Below, piece by piece: positions 1 through 11,948 of a stretch of 64,000 nucleotides of DNA. The DNA is from Phytopythium helicoides (Eukaryota > Oomycota > Peronosporomycetes > Pythiales > Pythiaceae): the NCBI GenBank assembly GCA_024867545.1, contig JANFNE010000019.1:806001-870000 (forward strand), given 5' to 3'. The notes under the pieces were generated by a model. The model was not told the DNA's origin and did not search any database. It saw only the letters and a program-made list of their open reading frames with translations. The position numbers were made by a program, and so were the translations under genes. Positions within the stretch are counted from its first letter, which is position 1. Each line of letters opens with the position of its first letter.

Positions 1-3000
1 CACGAGCCCGAAATCTCAGCGAGCTCGTTGCCGCTCTGCGTGTTCACGATTGTACCGCGGAACTGGTCCGACGGCGTCTTGGACGAAGAGAACATGCCGC
101 CCATGCCCTTCTTTTCGTCAGGGTTCAGCTTCAGCTCGCACGACAGGTTGTTCTTCTTGTCCTCGAAGACCATCGAGCCCATGATCTCGACCGTGCGGTC
201 GCCCCACAGGAAACCGCCCATCTGCAGGTACGGCAGGTTGTACTGGATAGTCGTGCCGTCATTGAACGACACGCGGATCGGTCCGCGGTTCGAGTTGATG
301 ACTGCGTTCGACTTCATGCTGAACGAGCCGTGCCACAGCACGTAGCCAGCCAGGCTGTACTTCGTGCCGACGAACTGGAAGTTACTGATAGGCGGATGGT
401 GACTCGTGTGCTCGCAACACACCTCAGTACCATCGTTCAACATCGTTTGGAACGTTTCGCCAAGGATCGGGTTGAACGGCTTGAGCTGGCCCACACTGTG
501 ATGCATTCCGGCAACAGCGAATGAGATCACAAGCTTGAATCGCTCAAGCGGATCGGTCGCATCCGCAGCAATGTTCAGGAACGTAGGGGCGTATAGCATC
601 AAATCGCACAGACGCTCGAGGTTCGTGCGCGGCTCGAAAATGCGCACCGGCAGCGAAAGACTGACAGCCGACTTGCCCTCCAAAATCTTAGCGCCAGCCG
701 ACTTGATCACATCCTTTAGCACACCGCCCTGCTTCTTCGCAATCTCCTTGTCAACGAGCTTCAGTCCACCCGACGGCAGCGGCATCATGCCGCGCATGTA
801 CAACATCGGATGGAACATTGACGGATCTTGGCCGAGATGCGTCGCATTCGCGACGATCGAGTTCTCGCTGAGGTCGTCGTCCAAACTGGCATCGCCGCTG
901 CCCAGTCCCTCACCACGACCATCACTGACAGCGTCATCGTCGTCCGCACCGCTGCCAAAGCCAAGATCTGGGCCATATTGCAGCAATGACTGCAGAACAT
1001 ACTCGCGCAGAACATCCACAACCGCCAGCCGTCCACGGAGGAACTCGCGCTTGGTTGCGGGAGAGGCCCAGCCACCCGCATCAATGTCGGTAACATACGT
1101 AGCAAGCGTGCGCGTTCCAGCGTCCACAGGCTCCAACTTCCAGCCGCTGACGCCGACCTTTGCGCGCACCACACCGCGCTCTTCAGGCTTCAAGTCGCTC
1201 TCAAACGACTTCTCAAGAATCAGCACAACAGATTGACCGAGCTCTTCGTGGCCTCCACGCTCACCATCATCACCGTCACCCTCCACTGAGGATTCACGAA
1301 CGTGGCGCAGAAGCAGCAAGTCGCGGGGAGAAGACGCAAATGAAGCACCTTCATCGACCAGGGCAAGCGCTCCCTGCAACAACAACGCCCGTGTACACCA
1401 TGACGCTAAGAAGCTCCGTCCACGAAAGTGACGCCAGGAGGTTGCTCAATGAGAAGGGCGACGCTGAAGAAATTGTCGAGATGACAGCAATGCCTAACGC
1501 GCACACCGCTCCAGCAAGCGGAGGGGGAACGAACGGCTTCGTGCTGGAAGCCACTTGGGCCTCTTGGTCGCTTGAAAGATGCACAAGGTCCGTGGTATCG
1601 TCGTACGAAGCGACATGGGCGGACCGAGAGAAATGCACATCCCACTCCGAGCGCTTGGCATGATCCGTCAGAAGCAAAGCAAGGGTCTCTGATGCGACTG
1701 GCAAGACGACACTGGCGCGTGCAAACTCGCGGCCGGCTCCATCGCGTCCAACACTGCGCAGCACACCATTGCGAGCTCCAAGCGCACGGAAAGTCACACT
1801 CGATCGGTATCCACCTGCGCGGCGGTTGCTGCTGCTGGGGCGGCCGGATGAAAGCAGGGACTCGAGAACGTCAAGTCCATGCGCAAGCTGGTTCTCAAGG
1901 GCAACAGGTCGTCGGCAAGTGCTGAACCTTCCCTCGACCCGGAGCGCGCACGGCCGCAGCTCCTGCATGCGTGACAGCAAACGCTGCGGAGGTTGCACTC
2001 GCAGAGCTAGATGCGCCTGTGCCATTTGATGAGGCAGGAGGCGCAGATGTGACGCGTGTCGTGCGCTTCACATCGTTCGTCGAAGGTGCAGATCGAAGCG
2101 TGGTCGTCCGAGTCGCCGTAGAAGCTGCTCCCGCGCTCGCAGCTCCAGCTGCAGCGCTACCGCCTCCTCTCTGGTCAACCGAGACAGAGCGCTTGTAGTT
2201 GGAGCGCGTGGAGTCGCCATCAATGTCTTCCGTGGTAGACGCCGACGCAGCAAGGCGAGATCCATGCTTGGTAACCCGCGAGCGCGACGAGGAGTTGGCC
2301 GAGTGCTCGCTGCCGCTAGCCTCCTGCAATCCTCCATTGACACGAGCAACGGCGCGTGTCAGCACCGCGAGCCACTGGGTCACCGCCGTTGCGTCCTCTG
2401 CCGAGAGACAGTAGAGCACGCCGGTGGCGCCATCGGTGAGGTAGATCCGCGGCGCGTTCCAGGTCTCGCTGAGTCCTCCGTCCTGCACGGTGCATCCCTC
2501 GAGCGGGATGACGGCGTTGGGCTTCCTATCCTTGCGCGAGATGTAGTACGATAGCGCGCGTCCGTCGCAGACAAACCACCGTCGCTTCCATCCCTTGAGT
2601 CGCTGGCCCTTCTTCTGCAGGAAGCCCTCCTTCATGAACGAGGGGTCATAGTCCGGCAGCGAGTCCACGGGCACGCGCTCCGGCCACTGGCATCACAGCG
2701 TCAATTCCCCGTGAGCGCTCGCGTCGGACCCACCCCCACCTCAACCAGACGTACGTACGTCGCTGTTGACGAGGTCGTTGAAGCGCTGCTGCGCGTCCTG
2801 CAGCGCCTGCATGGCTCGGTCGCGCTTGCGGTCGCGGTGCTGCTGCTGCTGCTGGTGATGGCCGTCGGCCGAGCTGCTCGAGAGCGAGTGCGCGAGCGAG
2901 GGCGCGCCTACCGCGCCGCCGCTGCCGCCGATCGTCGTGTCGCGCGTCGTGGTGGCTTCAACCGCGCTCCTCGAGCCAAAATTTGGCGTGCGGGCGCGGG

Positions 3001-3196
3001 GAGACCGGGGTTCGCGGCTCTGCGGCGGCTCCGGGAGCGAGTCGCGGGGGCTGTCGGCGTCTCGCGGGCGCGGGGGGCGCGAGGAGCGGCGGGGGCGGCG
3101 CCTGCAGACGTCGCCGGATCCTCCTGGCGAGAAAGTGCTGACTACGCGTCGCCAGGGGAGCGTGGGACCATTGCGGTCGGGTGGAACTGACCTCAT
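1..3196 (-). CDS. Oxysterol-binding protein with PH, START and ORD domains (3' end outside window)
   Basis: This is a lipid-transfer protein expected to act at membrane contact sites. From the N-terminus, a low-complexity exon (start near 3196, poly-Gln run) is joined to the next exon through an intron at 2687-2758 (GT...AG). A PH domain follows at 2650-2330 (KEGFLQKKG...KRRWFVC). A START-like segment spans about 1800-1080, with PRDLLLLRHV and VRAKVGVSGWKL. An OSBP-related domain then runs to the window edge and holds the family signature EHTSHHPPISNF at about 400 and an EKK-type lipid-binding segment. The frame changes near 1930-1900, where I cannot place the intron. A likely acceptor (TTGTTGTTGCAG) ends an intron at 1374. 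The identification is firm; exact exon edges in the middle are not. Lipid specificity is unknown. Confidence 0.85.
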
Positions 3197-3433
3197 TTTA
3201 GATATTAAAAACATTAAAGCGACGGTTTAAAGAGGACAAGTGGATCCGCCCCCCATTACGCAACGGGTTGCTGCGCGGAGGAGCACGGTGGACGCCACCC
3301 TCAAGTTGCAACCGGACAGGCGTTGCCGTGAAGAGCCGCCGACGCGTGACCCCCCGCGAGCGCCGCGCCTCCAGCTCCGTCTCCTGCGCTCTGCTGCGCT
3401 TCATTGCGGCTGATACAAGCGCCCAGACGCGCC

Positions 3434-3868
3434 ATGAGCGCCGCGCCGACGTACCAGGTGCGCGCTGGCGCGACTGCGGGCTTCGTAGCGGCTCTGGGGG
3501 CTTCAAACTGACCGAGAGATGATGCAGACGCCAGACTCCAAGAAGGAGGAGTTCCGCAAGTACCTGGAGAAGAGCGGAGTGGTCGACGCGCTCACCAAGG
3601 TGCTCGTGGGGCTGTACGAGGAGTCGGACAAGCCGCCCAACGCCGTCGACTACATCAAGCGCTTCATGGGTGCGCCGACTGGAATTGACGTCGAAGCGCT
3701 CCGCGCCGAGAACGAGGAGCTCAAGAAGAAGAACGCGGAGCTCATCAAGACCATCGAGGAGCTCAACAAGCGCGTACGTGGTTGCTTGGCTTCCGAGGTG
3801 TTGTGGGAGGTTGCTAACTGTTGTGGTTGGCGCAGTTGACGGCGGATGACGGCGAAGAAGCTGCGTGA
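3434..3868 (+). CDS. c-Myc-binding protein (MYCBP/AMY-1) homologue, three exons
   Basis: A small coiled-coil adaptor; animal MYCBP binds c-Myc and AKAPs in the nucleus, cilium or flagellum. My model is exon 1 3434-3457 (MSAAPTYQ), intron 3458-3527 (70 bp, CTGAC branch site), exon 2 3528-3773, intron 3774-3835 (62 bp, CTAAC branch site) and exon 3 3836-3868. It gives 100 residues against about 103 in animals. The core DSKKEEFRKYLEKSGV...ALTKVLVGLYEE is the most conserved part of the family, and a Glu/Lys-rich coiled coil follows. A start at 3519 without exon 1 is possible. The spliced start fits better because its N-terminus lines up with the family. The 5' end lies only about 240 bp from the divergent oxysterol-binding gene. 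Confidence 0.88.
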
Positions 3869-4727
3869 AGTTGTTCATTCGTAACCAATTCCATTCTCAT
3901 GAGAAAAACCCAGCAATGTGTATCAACGCTTCGTTGTATTTCTTGATTCCGGTGTCGCTTTGACTGCGTTGTGTTGCTGCTATCGACTCAAGATAGTCGC
4001 CACCAAATAGTAACACTTGCATCCATCCATGGTCTTGAGTAGCTTGTGCAGCTCCTGTTCCACGAGCGCCACGCGCTTCTTCTGGTGGCAGTAAGCTACC
4101 AGCTTCCAGTCTATCTGTCCATGATTGTAGTAGTTGAGTCTAGCTCACAGCAGCACCTACCAGGCGAGCGGAAACTGTGCCTTACAATCTCAACTTCATG
4201 CTTGATGCTGATGAGCAGTGGATGGCATGCTCGTTGTAGTAATGCTGCATCATCTCGCATTCGTAGTCTTTTGTCGCCGACGATATGTCGGCAGTCGCAG
4301 GACCCTAAGAGAAGCACGGTGAGCATTATATTGCTACTCAGAGCCCTCTCAGCCCACCTGGTCAGTCAATTGTACCTTTGGGGAGCAAGTATTATCCAGC
4401 CAGCTCCACTACTGATGCTGCCCAGCTAAGTAAGCTCATGGGCTTGTTGGTCGAAGTGGCGAAATGACAATCACATCCAACTTCATAGAAAACTGGATTG
4501 GCCTTGGGTTGAGATGACACGACTCCACTGAAGCTGCGGATTGGATGGTTACTTCTGTCGTGGGACCTACAACTCCGAGTCCATGGAGCGAATGTGGCCT
4601 TGTCAGGACCAGCGCTTCAAGATGCATTTCCGATCATCCTCAAAAGATGATATCCTCGACCACAACTGATCCTTCGCCTTGACGAGTTCACACCTCCCAA
4701 GCTTCCTGCTGCTTTCAATCCGACAAA
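3869..4727. other. Intergenic, with an inverted promoter-like remnant
   Basis: I see no convincing gene here. Read on the minus strand, 4437-4500 resembles the promoter of the oxygenase at 10881, including GGCCAATCCAG and the TCATTTCGCCA core. It may be the 5' flank of a lost copy pointing left. Confidence 0.5.
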
Positions 4728-5765
4728 ATGGCAGTCGACATTGCCGAGAGAATCCTAGAGGTCCCAGTCATCGACGTCGGTGCGCTCATGGACTGCAAGG
4801 ACGACGCGGCGGTGGCCAAGCTGCTCGAGGGAAAACAGTCCCGAGCTACAACAAGTGATCGAGAACGTGCGCGCTGCAGCTAGTGAGTGGGGGTTCTTCT
4901 ACATCCGCAACCACGGCATCAGCGACAAGCAGATGCAGATCTTCCAGACGGCAATGCGTGACTTCTTCAAGCTGCCGCTAGAGTCGCGGAAGGCGATCGA
5001 GCGGTCCAAGAGCAAGCTCCGAGGCTTTTTCCAGTTTGAGCTGACCAAACAGAAGGTCGACTGGAAGGAGGGTTTTGCCGTCGGTGGTCCTCCTGAGGAG
5101 GAGCACAACCAGTGGCCGCCAGAGGACGAGTTGCCTGGTTTCCATGCTGCGATGGACCAGTACTACAAGGACGGTACGCACATTGCTCGTCGACTGATTC
5201 AAGTTCTTGCTGTGGCACTTGGCGAGCGCTTTGACTTCTTCGATCAGTTCTTTCATGAGTCGATCACCAAGGGACCGGATACTCAAGACGTCCTCGACCA
5301 CACGAGCGTTTTACAACTAAACCACTACCCTCCAGCTCCGGAACCGGAGAAGACCATGGGCGTACATCATCACACGGACTCTGGAGCTCTGACTGTGCTG
5401 CTCAAGACGACGAGGTTGCCTCGCTGCAAGTATTCCACCAGGGCGAGCAACAGTGGGTGCTTGTACCGCCCATCAAGGACACATTTGTGGTAAACGTAGG
5501 TGACATGGTTCAAGTGTGGTCGAACGATCGGTTCGTGGCTGCTCTGCACCGCGTGCTGGCGAATGGTGACAAGGAGCGTTTCTCGGCTCCGTTCTTCTAC
5601 ACGCCGACTAACCGTGCAGTAGTGCAGCCGATCATTGTGGACGTTGGCGAGCAGCCTCACTACCGTCCGATCAACTTCAAGCAGTTCCACGAAGACCGCT
5701 ACAATGGTAACGTGGCGGACCTAGGCGAGGAGATCCAGATCTCCCACTACCGCATCGCCGCGTAG
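4728..5765 (+). pseudogene. 2OG-Fe(II) oxygenase, isopenicillin-N-synthase-like, copy 1 (two frame breaks)
   Basis: It is a close inverted duplicate of the gene at 9346-10384. The start is MAVDIAERILEVPVIDVGAL at 4728. An extra G near 4830 (GAGGGAAAAC against GAGGAAAAC in the other copy) breaks the frame. A missing C near 5404 (CTGCTCAAGACG against CTGCTCCAAGATG) breaks it again. Apart from these, the family parts are present: the DIOX_N region with WGFFYIRNHG, the HHHTDSGALTVLL iron-binding HxD, the distal His in ALHRVLANG and the Arg-x-Ser (RFSAPFFY) that binds 2-oxoglutarate or cosubstrate. It is either a young pseudogene or carries sequence errors. The substrate cannot be inferred; the family covers oxidative tailoring of small molecules. 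Confidence 0.85.
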
Positions 5766-6017
5766 GCTCGTTGCTGCCGTTCGTAGTCAAAGTAAAACCC
5801 GAGCGTAGCCCTCAACTCGCCAGGCACATCAACTAATAGTCAGAATGCTTGTCAAAGTTGAAGCCCTCCAACTGTTTCCTCGCAAACTGGAGCACTCCCT
5901 CCCTCAACCTGACGACGGCTGCTCTTATGCTCTTGCGCCGCGCGCACCCTCGCGCCATCCTCATCCTCATCACCTTCTCAATCCCAGCGCCGGCGCCCGC
6001 CCGCCCGCCTCGCCGCC

Positions 6018-7350
6018 ATGTTCTCGGCGCTCGACAGCGCCGGGTCGACGTCCGAGGAGCCTCGAGGAGCCGCTGCAGGCGCTGGCGGCGGCCGTGGGCG
6101 CCAAGCAGCTGCGCGCGCAGGCGCAGGCGCCGACGGCGAGCGAGCTCAAGCGCGCGCGGCGCTCGGCGATCGAGAAAAAGTCGCGGCAGCGGCGGCAGGT
6201 GCGGGCGAGAGAGCGGCGAGGAGCTCACGTACGTGGCGGCTGACGTGATCATGACAGGGCATCCTGAGGTACATGCGCGACGACGTCAAGCGACTCGAGC
6301 AGCAGTACGCGGCGCTGGCCAGGCAGCGCAAGCGGCAGGTGCGCGCCGTGTCGGCCAAGGTGCCCATGGTGCCGCTGGAGGAGCTGCTGGCCAGGGGGAC
6401 GCCCAGGGCGGTCGACGAGTTTGAGATGGTGGCGGCGCAGCTGGCCATCGTCGCGCAGGCGCTGGAGGACGAGCGAGACGCGCTGCGCCAGCTCATCCAC
6501 GAACACCACCTGTTCCACAAGGCCGTGCGCGCGTCGGGGTACTCGGACCTCGGGGGAGGAGAGATCGAGATCGACCCGCACGGCGTCCCCAGTCAGCTCG
6601 TCCTTCACGGCCAAGTTCAGACGACTGCCAGGCCGTCGACTGCTACGCCCTCGTGCGCGAGTCGTACGAGACCATCTGCCGCTTCGACCGCAGCGGCGAG
6701 TTCCAGTCCTTCGGCACGTCCTTCATGGGCTGGACGGACAAGCGCAAGTTCGACGACCGCACCTCGGCGCTCAACTACGGCTTCACCAAGTGCTTCCCCA
6801 ACGAGAACGCTGAGGTGCTCTTCCTGCGCACGTGGGATATGTTCCGCGACGAGGTGCGCATGGCGCAGTTGTCGTTCGACACGTCGGTGCGCATGCGCTT
6901 TGAGGTCATCCAGCGCATCAACGACGACGTGTACATCATCCGGAGAGACCACAAACACCCGGGCATCGCCATGACTTTCCTGACCGTGCACATTCTCTTC
7001 CGGCTGCAGACGCCCACGGGGCTACACGCTGTGCATGCGCACGGTGCCATCGCCAGAGATCAAGGAGTCGCTGGAGGACCACGAGATCTACTTTGACGTG
7101 TTCCACTGGTACGGACGGCTCGCTGGAACTATCTCTTTGTGCGGGCAACGTGCTGACTCACCACTGCCTGTAGGTCTCACTTCAACATCATGCGTGACGC
7201 GGACGGCAATCCCGCGGGCTGCGAAGTCGTCACTGGCGGCTCAATCGCAGACCCGTCCATGATCATCTCGCAGCACTGGCTGTTCGAGCTCATCATCTCG
7301 GTGCTGCGGTGGGAGAACGCGTGTGTGTCGCCGCTGTTCCTGGCATTCTG
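6018..7350 (+). CDS. bZIP transcription factor with C-terminal START-like domain (frame-broken)
   Basis: A predicted nuclear regulator of an oomycete-expanded family: basic region and leucine zipper, then a domain of about 230 residues resembling START-like folds. The basic region is ELKRARRSAIEKKSRQRRQ. An intron at 6199-6257 (CTGAC branch) joins it to the zipper GILRYMRDDVKRLEQQYAAL. The C-terminal domain holds ESYETICRFD, GWTDKRKF, FTKCFPNENAE, EVIQRINDDVYIIRR and the closing SVLRWENACVSPLF. A second intron is at 7109-7173. Three frame changes are not explained by introns: near 6055, near 6615 and near 7018 (an extra G in a GGGG run). They may be indel errors or decay. The next gene is its closest relative in the window. 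The start at 6018 (MFSALDSAGS) is provisional. Confidence 0.72.
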
Positions 7351-7894
7351 AGAGCCTCCGTGGCTCGCATCTTCCGTGGATTTGGCAAGTAGCAACAAGT
7401 ATCAACAATTGACGTCTCATGTCGTGACTTGACTCACGACTCGTGAGCTGTGCTCATTGAAGTCCCTGCCATGCACGGGATCACATCGCCCTCGACTGGA
7501 TGAGCGGGCGATGTCGGCCATTCAACGCCGTCGCCCCGGTCTCTGGTCTGCCCACACGGGCCAACGCACGCATGAGTTATGCACTCGAGCCATTGGTCGC
7601 ATCCTCGTGGCGCAAGCCCAATTGCGGAGACCGTCTTCTATAGTCCATATTAATAGGTGTGTTAAACCCGCAGCTCGAGGCTCAACGCACGGGAGCCGGC
7701 TCAAAGTGCATCACTCAATTCGGATCGCATCACTCCATTAATATACCCCATTTACTGTATTTCATCGTGGATCAATCCACACTTCACCAGCTCAAGCATA
7801 AATAAATTTAAACATCTCATCCATTTTCCAGATCGCGGTCGTCATCCCCATCGTCCAGCGCAGCACTCCCGCAGTCACTTGGCGACGCCGCTGG
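7351..7894. other. Intergenic spacer between tandem bZIP genes
   Basis: No gene seen. It is AT-richer than its neighbours. Around 7818-7832 the sequence reads TCATCCATTTTCC, close to the oomycete initiator plus flanking element, and is the likely core promoter of the gene starting at 7895. Confidence 0.4.
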
Positions 7895-9131
7895 ATGACG
7901 CAACTGGCGGCGCGCTCCTCGCCGCCCGTGGCGACCGCCGCGATGACGAACGCGTCCCCAAAGGTGCGGCGCGTCACGTCGGCCGCGGGCCCGGGGCTCT
8001 CGCCCTCGAGCGCGGCGCCTGCGCCGGAAGCGACCGCCAAGGCGTCGGCGGCCGAGAGCAAGCGCGCCAGGCGCTCCGAGATCGAGCGACGTTCGCGCCA
8101 GCGGCGCCAGGGAAGCGTGCAGCGCATGCACGCGCAGCTGGCGGCGCTCGAGCGCGAGTACCAGTCGCTGCTGGGCGGAGCCATCGGCTCGAGTGAGGAG
8201 GAGGACGACGACAGGACGGACGCCGAGCTGCGGCTGCGCTACTTGTCGCTGGCGAGGGAGGCCAAGGCGCTGAGGGAGCACCAGGCGCAGCTGCAGCGCA
8301 TGCTGAGCGTCAAGCAGCTCGCCAGCGACTCGATCCGCGCGCTCACGAACGAGTTTGTGAGCGAACCACCTGGAGCGGTGGAGCTGCGCTGGGGACCCGC
8401 TCGACACGCCTCCATCCCGACGCTCAAGAGCGACGAGTGCTTCGCGCTCATCCGCGAGTCATTCGAGTCCATCACGAGGTTTGACGCGGGCTCGTCGTTC
8501 GCGTCCACGGGCTCGAGCATGTTTGGGTGGAGCGACAAGCGGCGGCTGGCGGAAGGAGAGAGCAAGATGTTCTTCTCCTTCACCAAGCGCTTTCCAGCAC
8601 CGCACCAGCGAGGAGCTGATGGAGGAGACCTGGAGAACCTACAGCGACCAGGAGTTCATGCGGCGCGTCATCTTCCCGCCGCGCGTGCACGCCGACCTGC
8701 GCCGCATCCAGGTCATCAGCGACGACGCCGTTGTGTTCCACCGCCACACGACGTACCTGGCGCTTGGAAAGTCCTTCCACACGGTCTACCTGCTTTTCCG
8801 GTTGAGAATTGAGAACGGATACGTCGTCTGCTTCCGCACCATACCGGCGCCAGACTTACAGCGCGCCATGGAGCCGCATGAAGCCTGGATCGAGCTCTTC
8901 CACTGGTGCGTTCTCTTGTCATCTCTGTCATAAATTGCATCACTAATACTCGGAGGTTGTCGACTTGGCAGGACGACTCTGACGCGGATTGAGGACGGAG
9001 GCTGTGAGATGACGTTCGGCGGATCTCTGGGTGCTGAAGTGCTCAAGTTTGCTGCCCACTGGATGCTCGAGCTCATGATGACGGTTGTGCGGTGGGAGCA
9101 TGCGTGCGTCGCCCCTTTCCGCCTGCAGTGA
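7895..9131 (+). CDS. bZIP transcription factor with C-terminal START-like domain
   Basis: A paralogue of the preceding gene in the same orientation. The basic region lies at residues 55-72 (SKRARRSEIERRSRQRRQ), followed by zipper-like MHAQLAALEREYQSLL. The START-like part shows SDECFALIRESFESITRFD, MFGWSDKRRLAEG and FSFTKRFP, then EELMEETWRTY, RIQVISDDAVVFHR and VYLLFRLRIENGYVVCFRTI. An intron at 8906-8971 interrupts the LFHW motif exactly where the neighbour has its second intron. The last exon ends TVVRWEHACVAPF. A one-base frame change near 8595 lies at the KRFP motif. The shared intron position supports tandem duplication. Target genes are unknown. Confidence 0.78.
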
Positions 9132-9345
9132 GTGCAGAACGTTGTAACACTACTCAACAAGCGATGCATGAATACACGTAGTCTAGATGAAAATCCGCTC
9201 CCTCATCGAATGAGCCATCGATTTGTCACACATGCAGTGGAAATGGATGTTATCGAAGTCGATTTTACTTCATTAGAGTCATGCTTGTTTCGTAGTGCTG
9301 TCAACATTTACTTCGACAACTTTTGCTACGACTCACTCCATTCAC

Positions 9346-10384
9346 CTACGTAGCGATGCGGTAGTGGGAGATCTGGATCTCCTCGCCAAGATCCGCCAAG
9401 TTGCCCTTGTAGCGCTCCTCTCTTGAACTGCTTGTAGTTGATCGGACGGTAGTGAGGCTGCTCGCCAGCTTCCACAATGATCGGCTGCACCACCGCACGG
9501 TTAGTCGGTGTGTAGAAGAACGGAGCCGAGAAACGATCCTTGTCACCATTTGCCAGCACGCGGTGCAGCGCAGCCACGAACCGGTCGTTCGACCACACTT
9601 GAACCATGTCACCTACGTTCACCACGAAAGTGTCTTTCTTTGGTGGCACCAGCACCCATTGCTGCTCACCATGGTGGAAAACTTGCAGCGAGGCAACCTC
9701 GTCATCTTGGAGCAGCACAGTCAGAGCTCCAGAGTCCGTGTGATGATGTACGCCCATGGTATTCTCTGGCTCGGGAGCTGGAGGGTAGTGGTTCAAGCGG
9801 AAAGCACTCGTGTGGTCGAAGACGTCTTCAGCATCCGGTCCCTTCGTGATCGACTCATGAAAGAACTGATCGAAGAAGTCAAAACGCTCACCAAGTGCCA
9901 CGGCGAGAACTTGGATCAGTCGACGAGCAATGTGCGTGCCGTCCTTGTAGTACTGGTCCATGGCAGCGTGGAAACCAGGCAGCTCGTCCTCTGGCGGCCA
10001 CTGGTTGTGCTCCTCCTCGGGAGGACCACCGACGTCGAAGCCCTCCTTCCAGTCGACCTTTTGCTTGGTCAACTCAAACTGGAAAAAGCCTCGGCGCTTG
10101 TTCTTAGACCGCTCGAGTGCCTTCCGCGACTCTAGCGGCAGCTTGAAGAAGTCGCGCATTGCCGTCTTGAAGATCTGCATCTGCTTGTCGCTGATACCGT
10201 GGTTGCGGATGTAGAAGAACCCCCACTCACTGGCTGCAGCGCGCACGTTCTCGATCACTTGTTGTAGCTCGGGACTGTTTTCCTCGAGCAGCTTGGCCAC
10301 CGCCGCGTCGTCCTTGCAGTCCATGAGCGCGCCGACGTCGATGACTGGCACCTCTAGGATTCTCTCGGCAATGTCGACTGCCAT
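9346..10384 (-). CDS. 2OG-Fe(II) oxygenase, isopenicillin-N-synthase-like, copy 2
   Basis: It starts at MAVDIAERIL (10384) and is open for nearly its full length of about 345 residues. WGFFYIRNHGIS, HHHTDSGALTVLLQDDEVAS, WSNDRFVAALHRV and RFSAPFFY supply the iron and 2-oxoglutarate ligands. A single extra base near 9420, in a GA-rich run after FKQF, throws the last 25 codons out of frame; the displaced frame ends LADLGEEIQISHYRIAT at 9346. The tail may thus be altered, or the base may be an error. It is an inverted near-duplicate of the copy at 4728, with two bZIP genes between. The 5' flank is also duplicated, so promoter and gene moved together. Confidence 0.85.
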
Positions 10385-10880
10385 TATTGTCGGATTGAGA
10401 GCAGCAAGGAAGCTTGGAGGTGTGAACTCGTCGAGGTAAAAGATCAAGTGAGGTCAATGCAGCTCGTCGTGAGTCGGGTGTGGCCTTGGGAGATCATGAA
10501 GTTTACGTTAAAGCTCCTCAAGATTGGGATTGCGTTATGATCGTGACAAGTCCGACTTGGCGTCGCCAATTGGCCGTGATGAAGGGATCTCATGGAGCCG
10601 GCACCAACACCGAGCAGAGGAATTGACAGCCCTCGACCTCTGAATCCCTTGATGACCTCCGCCACCTTGGTGAGTGTTCGCCTGCTTCAACCACGTCTCG
10701 GTCTCATGAGCCCCATCTCTGACGCCACTACCCAATCAAGAGCTTCAACCAGGTCACGTCACCTCCAGCCATGGCCAATCCAGCTCTCCATGAGCTTCGA
10801 CATGAGCTCTCGCTCATCTTCCACTCAGACATTGGATGCGCTAGTCATTTCGCCATTTCCAGCCTCTCTCTCAATCAGCA
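10385..10880. other. Divergent promoter region between oxygenase copies 2 and 3
   Basis: A noncoding 496-bp spacer between head-to-head genes. The part next to 10384 matches the flank of the copy at 4728. The part next to 10881 carries a core promoter. Confidence 0.5.
10844..10860 (+). promoter_or_regulatory. Oomycete Inr/FPR-like core promoter
   Basis: TCATTTCGCCATTTCC fits the oomycete initiator (TCATTYY) followed by a CAWTTT-type flanking element. It lies about 20 bp before the ATG at 10881. Confidence 0.55.
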
Positions 10881-11948
10881 ATGGGAGTTGACGCCGCCCA
10901 GAGCATCCTCGAGGTCCCCGTCATCGACATCAGCGCGCTCATTGCGCTCGCGGACGATGTGAGCGTTGGGAAGGAGCTGCGCGAAGACAACCCGGCGCTC
11001 CGCGATGTGATTGCCAACGTGCGAGCGGCTGCGGCTGAGTGGGGATTCTTCTACATCCGCAACCATGGCAGTCAGCGAGGCCCAGCTGGAGCACTTCCGC
11101 TCGGTCGTGCGTGCTTTCTTCGCCCTGCCCAAGGACGTCAAGAACACCGTTCGGCGCTCGGCGAGTAACATGAGGGGCTACTACGACGCCGAGCTTACCA
11201 AGCAGCGCCTTGACAACAAGGAGGTGTTCGACGTGGGCGGTCCGCAGTCCGAAGGTCCCCCGGAGACGAGTCTCTACGAGCGCATTGGCAAGGAGCAGAA
11301 TCAGTGGCCGAGCGAAGGCGCACTGCCGGGATTCCGCAAGACCGTCACCGAGTATTTCGCCGACATGACGCACATTGCTCGCCGGCTGACGCAGGTTTTC
11401 GCTGTCGCTCTCGGTGAACGGTTCGACTTCTTTGACCAGTTCTTCCACCAGGAGCTTGCCTCCGAGTCGGGGGAGGTCATCATGACCACACGACCCAGTT
11501 CCGTTTGAACTACTACCCGCCAGCTCCCGAGCCAGAGAAGACGATGGGAGTTTACCATCATACGGACTCTGGAGCGGTGACGGTACTGCTCCAAGATGAT
11601 GAGGTCGCGTCGCTGCAGGTTTTCCACCGCGAGTCGCAGACGTGGGTCGACGTCCCGCCCATCAAGAACACGTACGTGATCAACATCGGTGATATGGTGC
11701 AGGTGTGGTCCAACGACAAGTTCATTGCGCCGCTGCACCGCGTCAAGGCCAGCCACAAGGCTCGCTATTCGGCTCCGTTCTTCTACTTCCCGTCCTACAG
11801 TGCGGTGGTAGAGCCGATTGTCGTGAGAGACGATGAGAAGCCACTCTACCGGCCGATTAGTTGGCGCGAGTTCCGCGGACGCCGCTACGACGGCAACGTC
11901 GCGGACCTGGGCGTGGAGATTCAGATCAGCCAGTTCCGAATCGAGTGA
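10881..11948 (+). pseudogene. 2OG-Fe(II) oxygenase, isopenicillin-N-synthase-like, copy 3 (two frame breaks)
   Basis: It starts MGVDAAQSILEVPVIDISAL. Frame breaks occur at about 11068 (one extra base after the NHG of the WGFFYIRNHG motif) and about 11480 (one base missing before the DHTTQFRLNYYPP segment). The remainder is well conserved: ELTKQRLDNKEVFDVGG, YHHTDSGAVTVLLQDDE (HxD), PLHRVKAS (distal His), RYSAPFFYFPS (Arg-x-Ser) and ISQFRIE at the stop. It is closest to copy 4 at 12288 (both share LDNKEVFD and VFAVALGERFDFFDQFFH). With both breaks real, no active enzyme would be made; with both being sequence errors, it would be a normal 355-residue enzyme. Confidence 0.82.
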
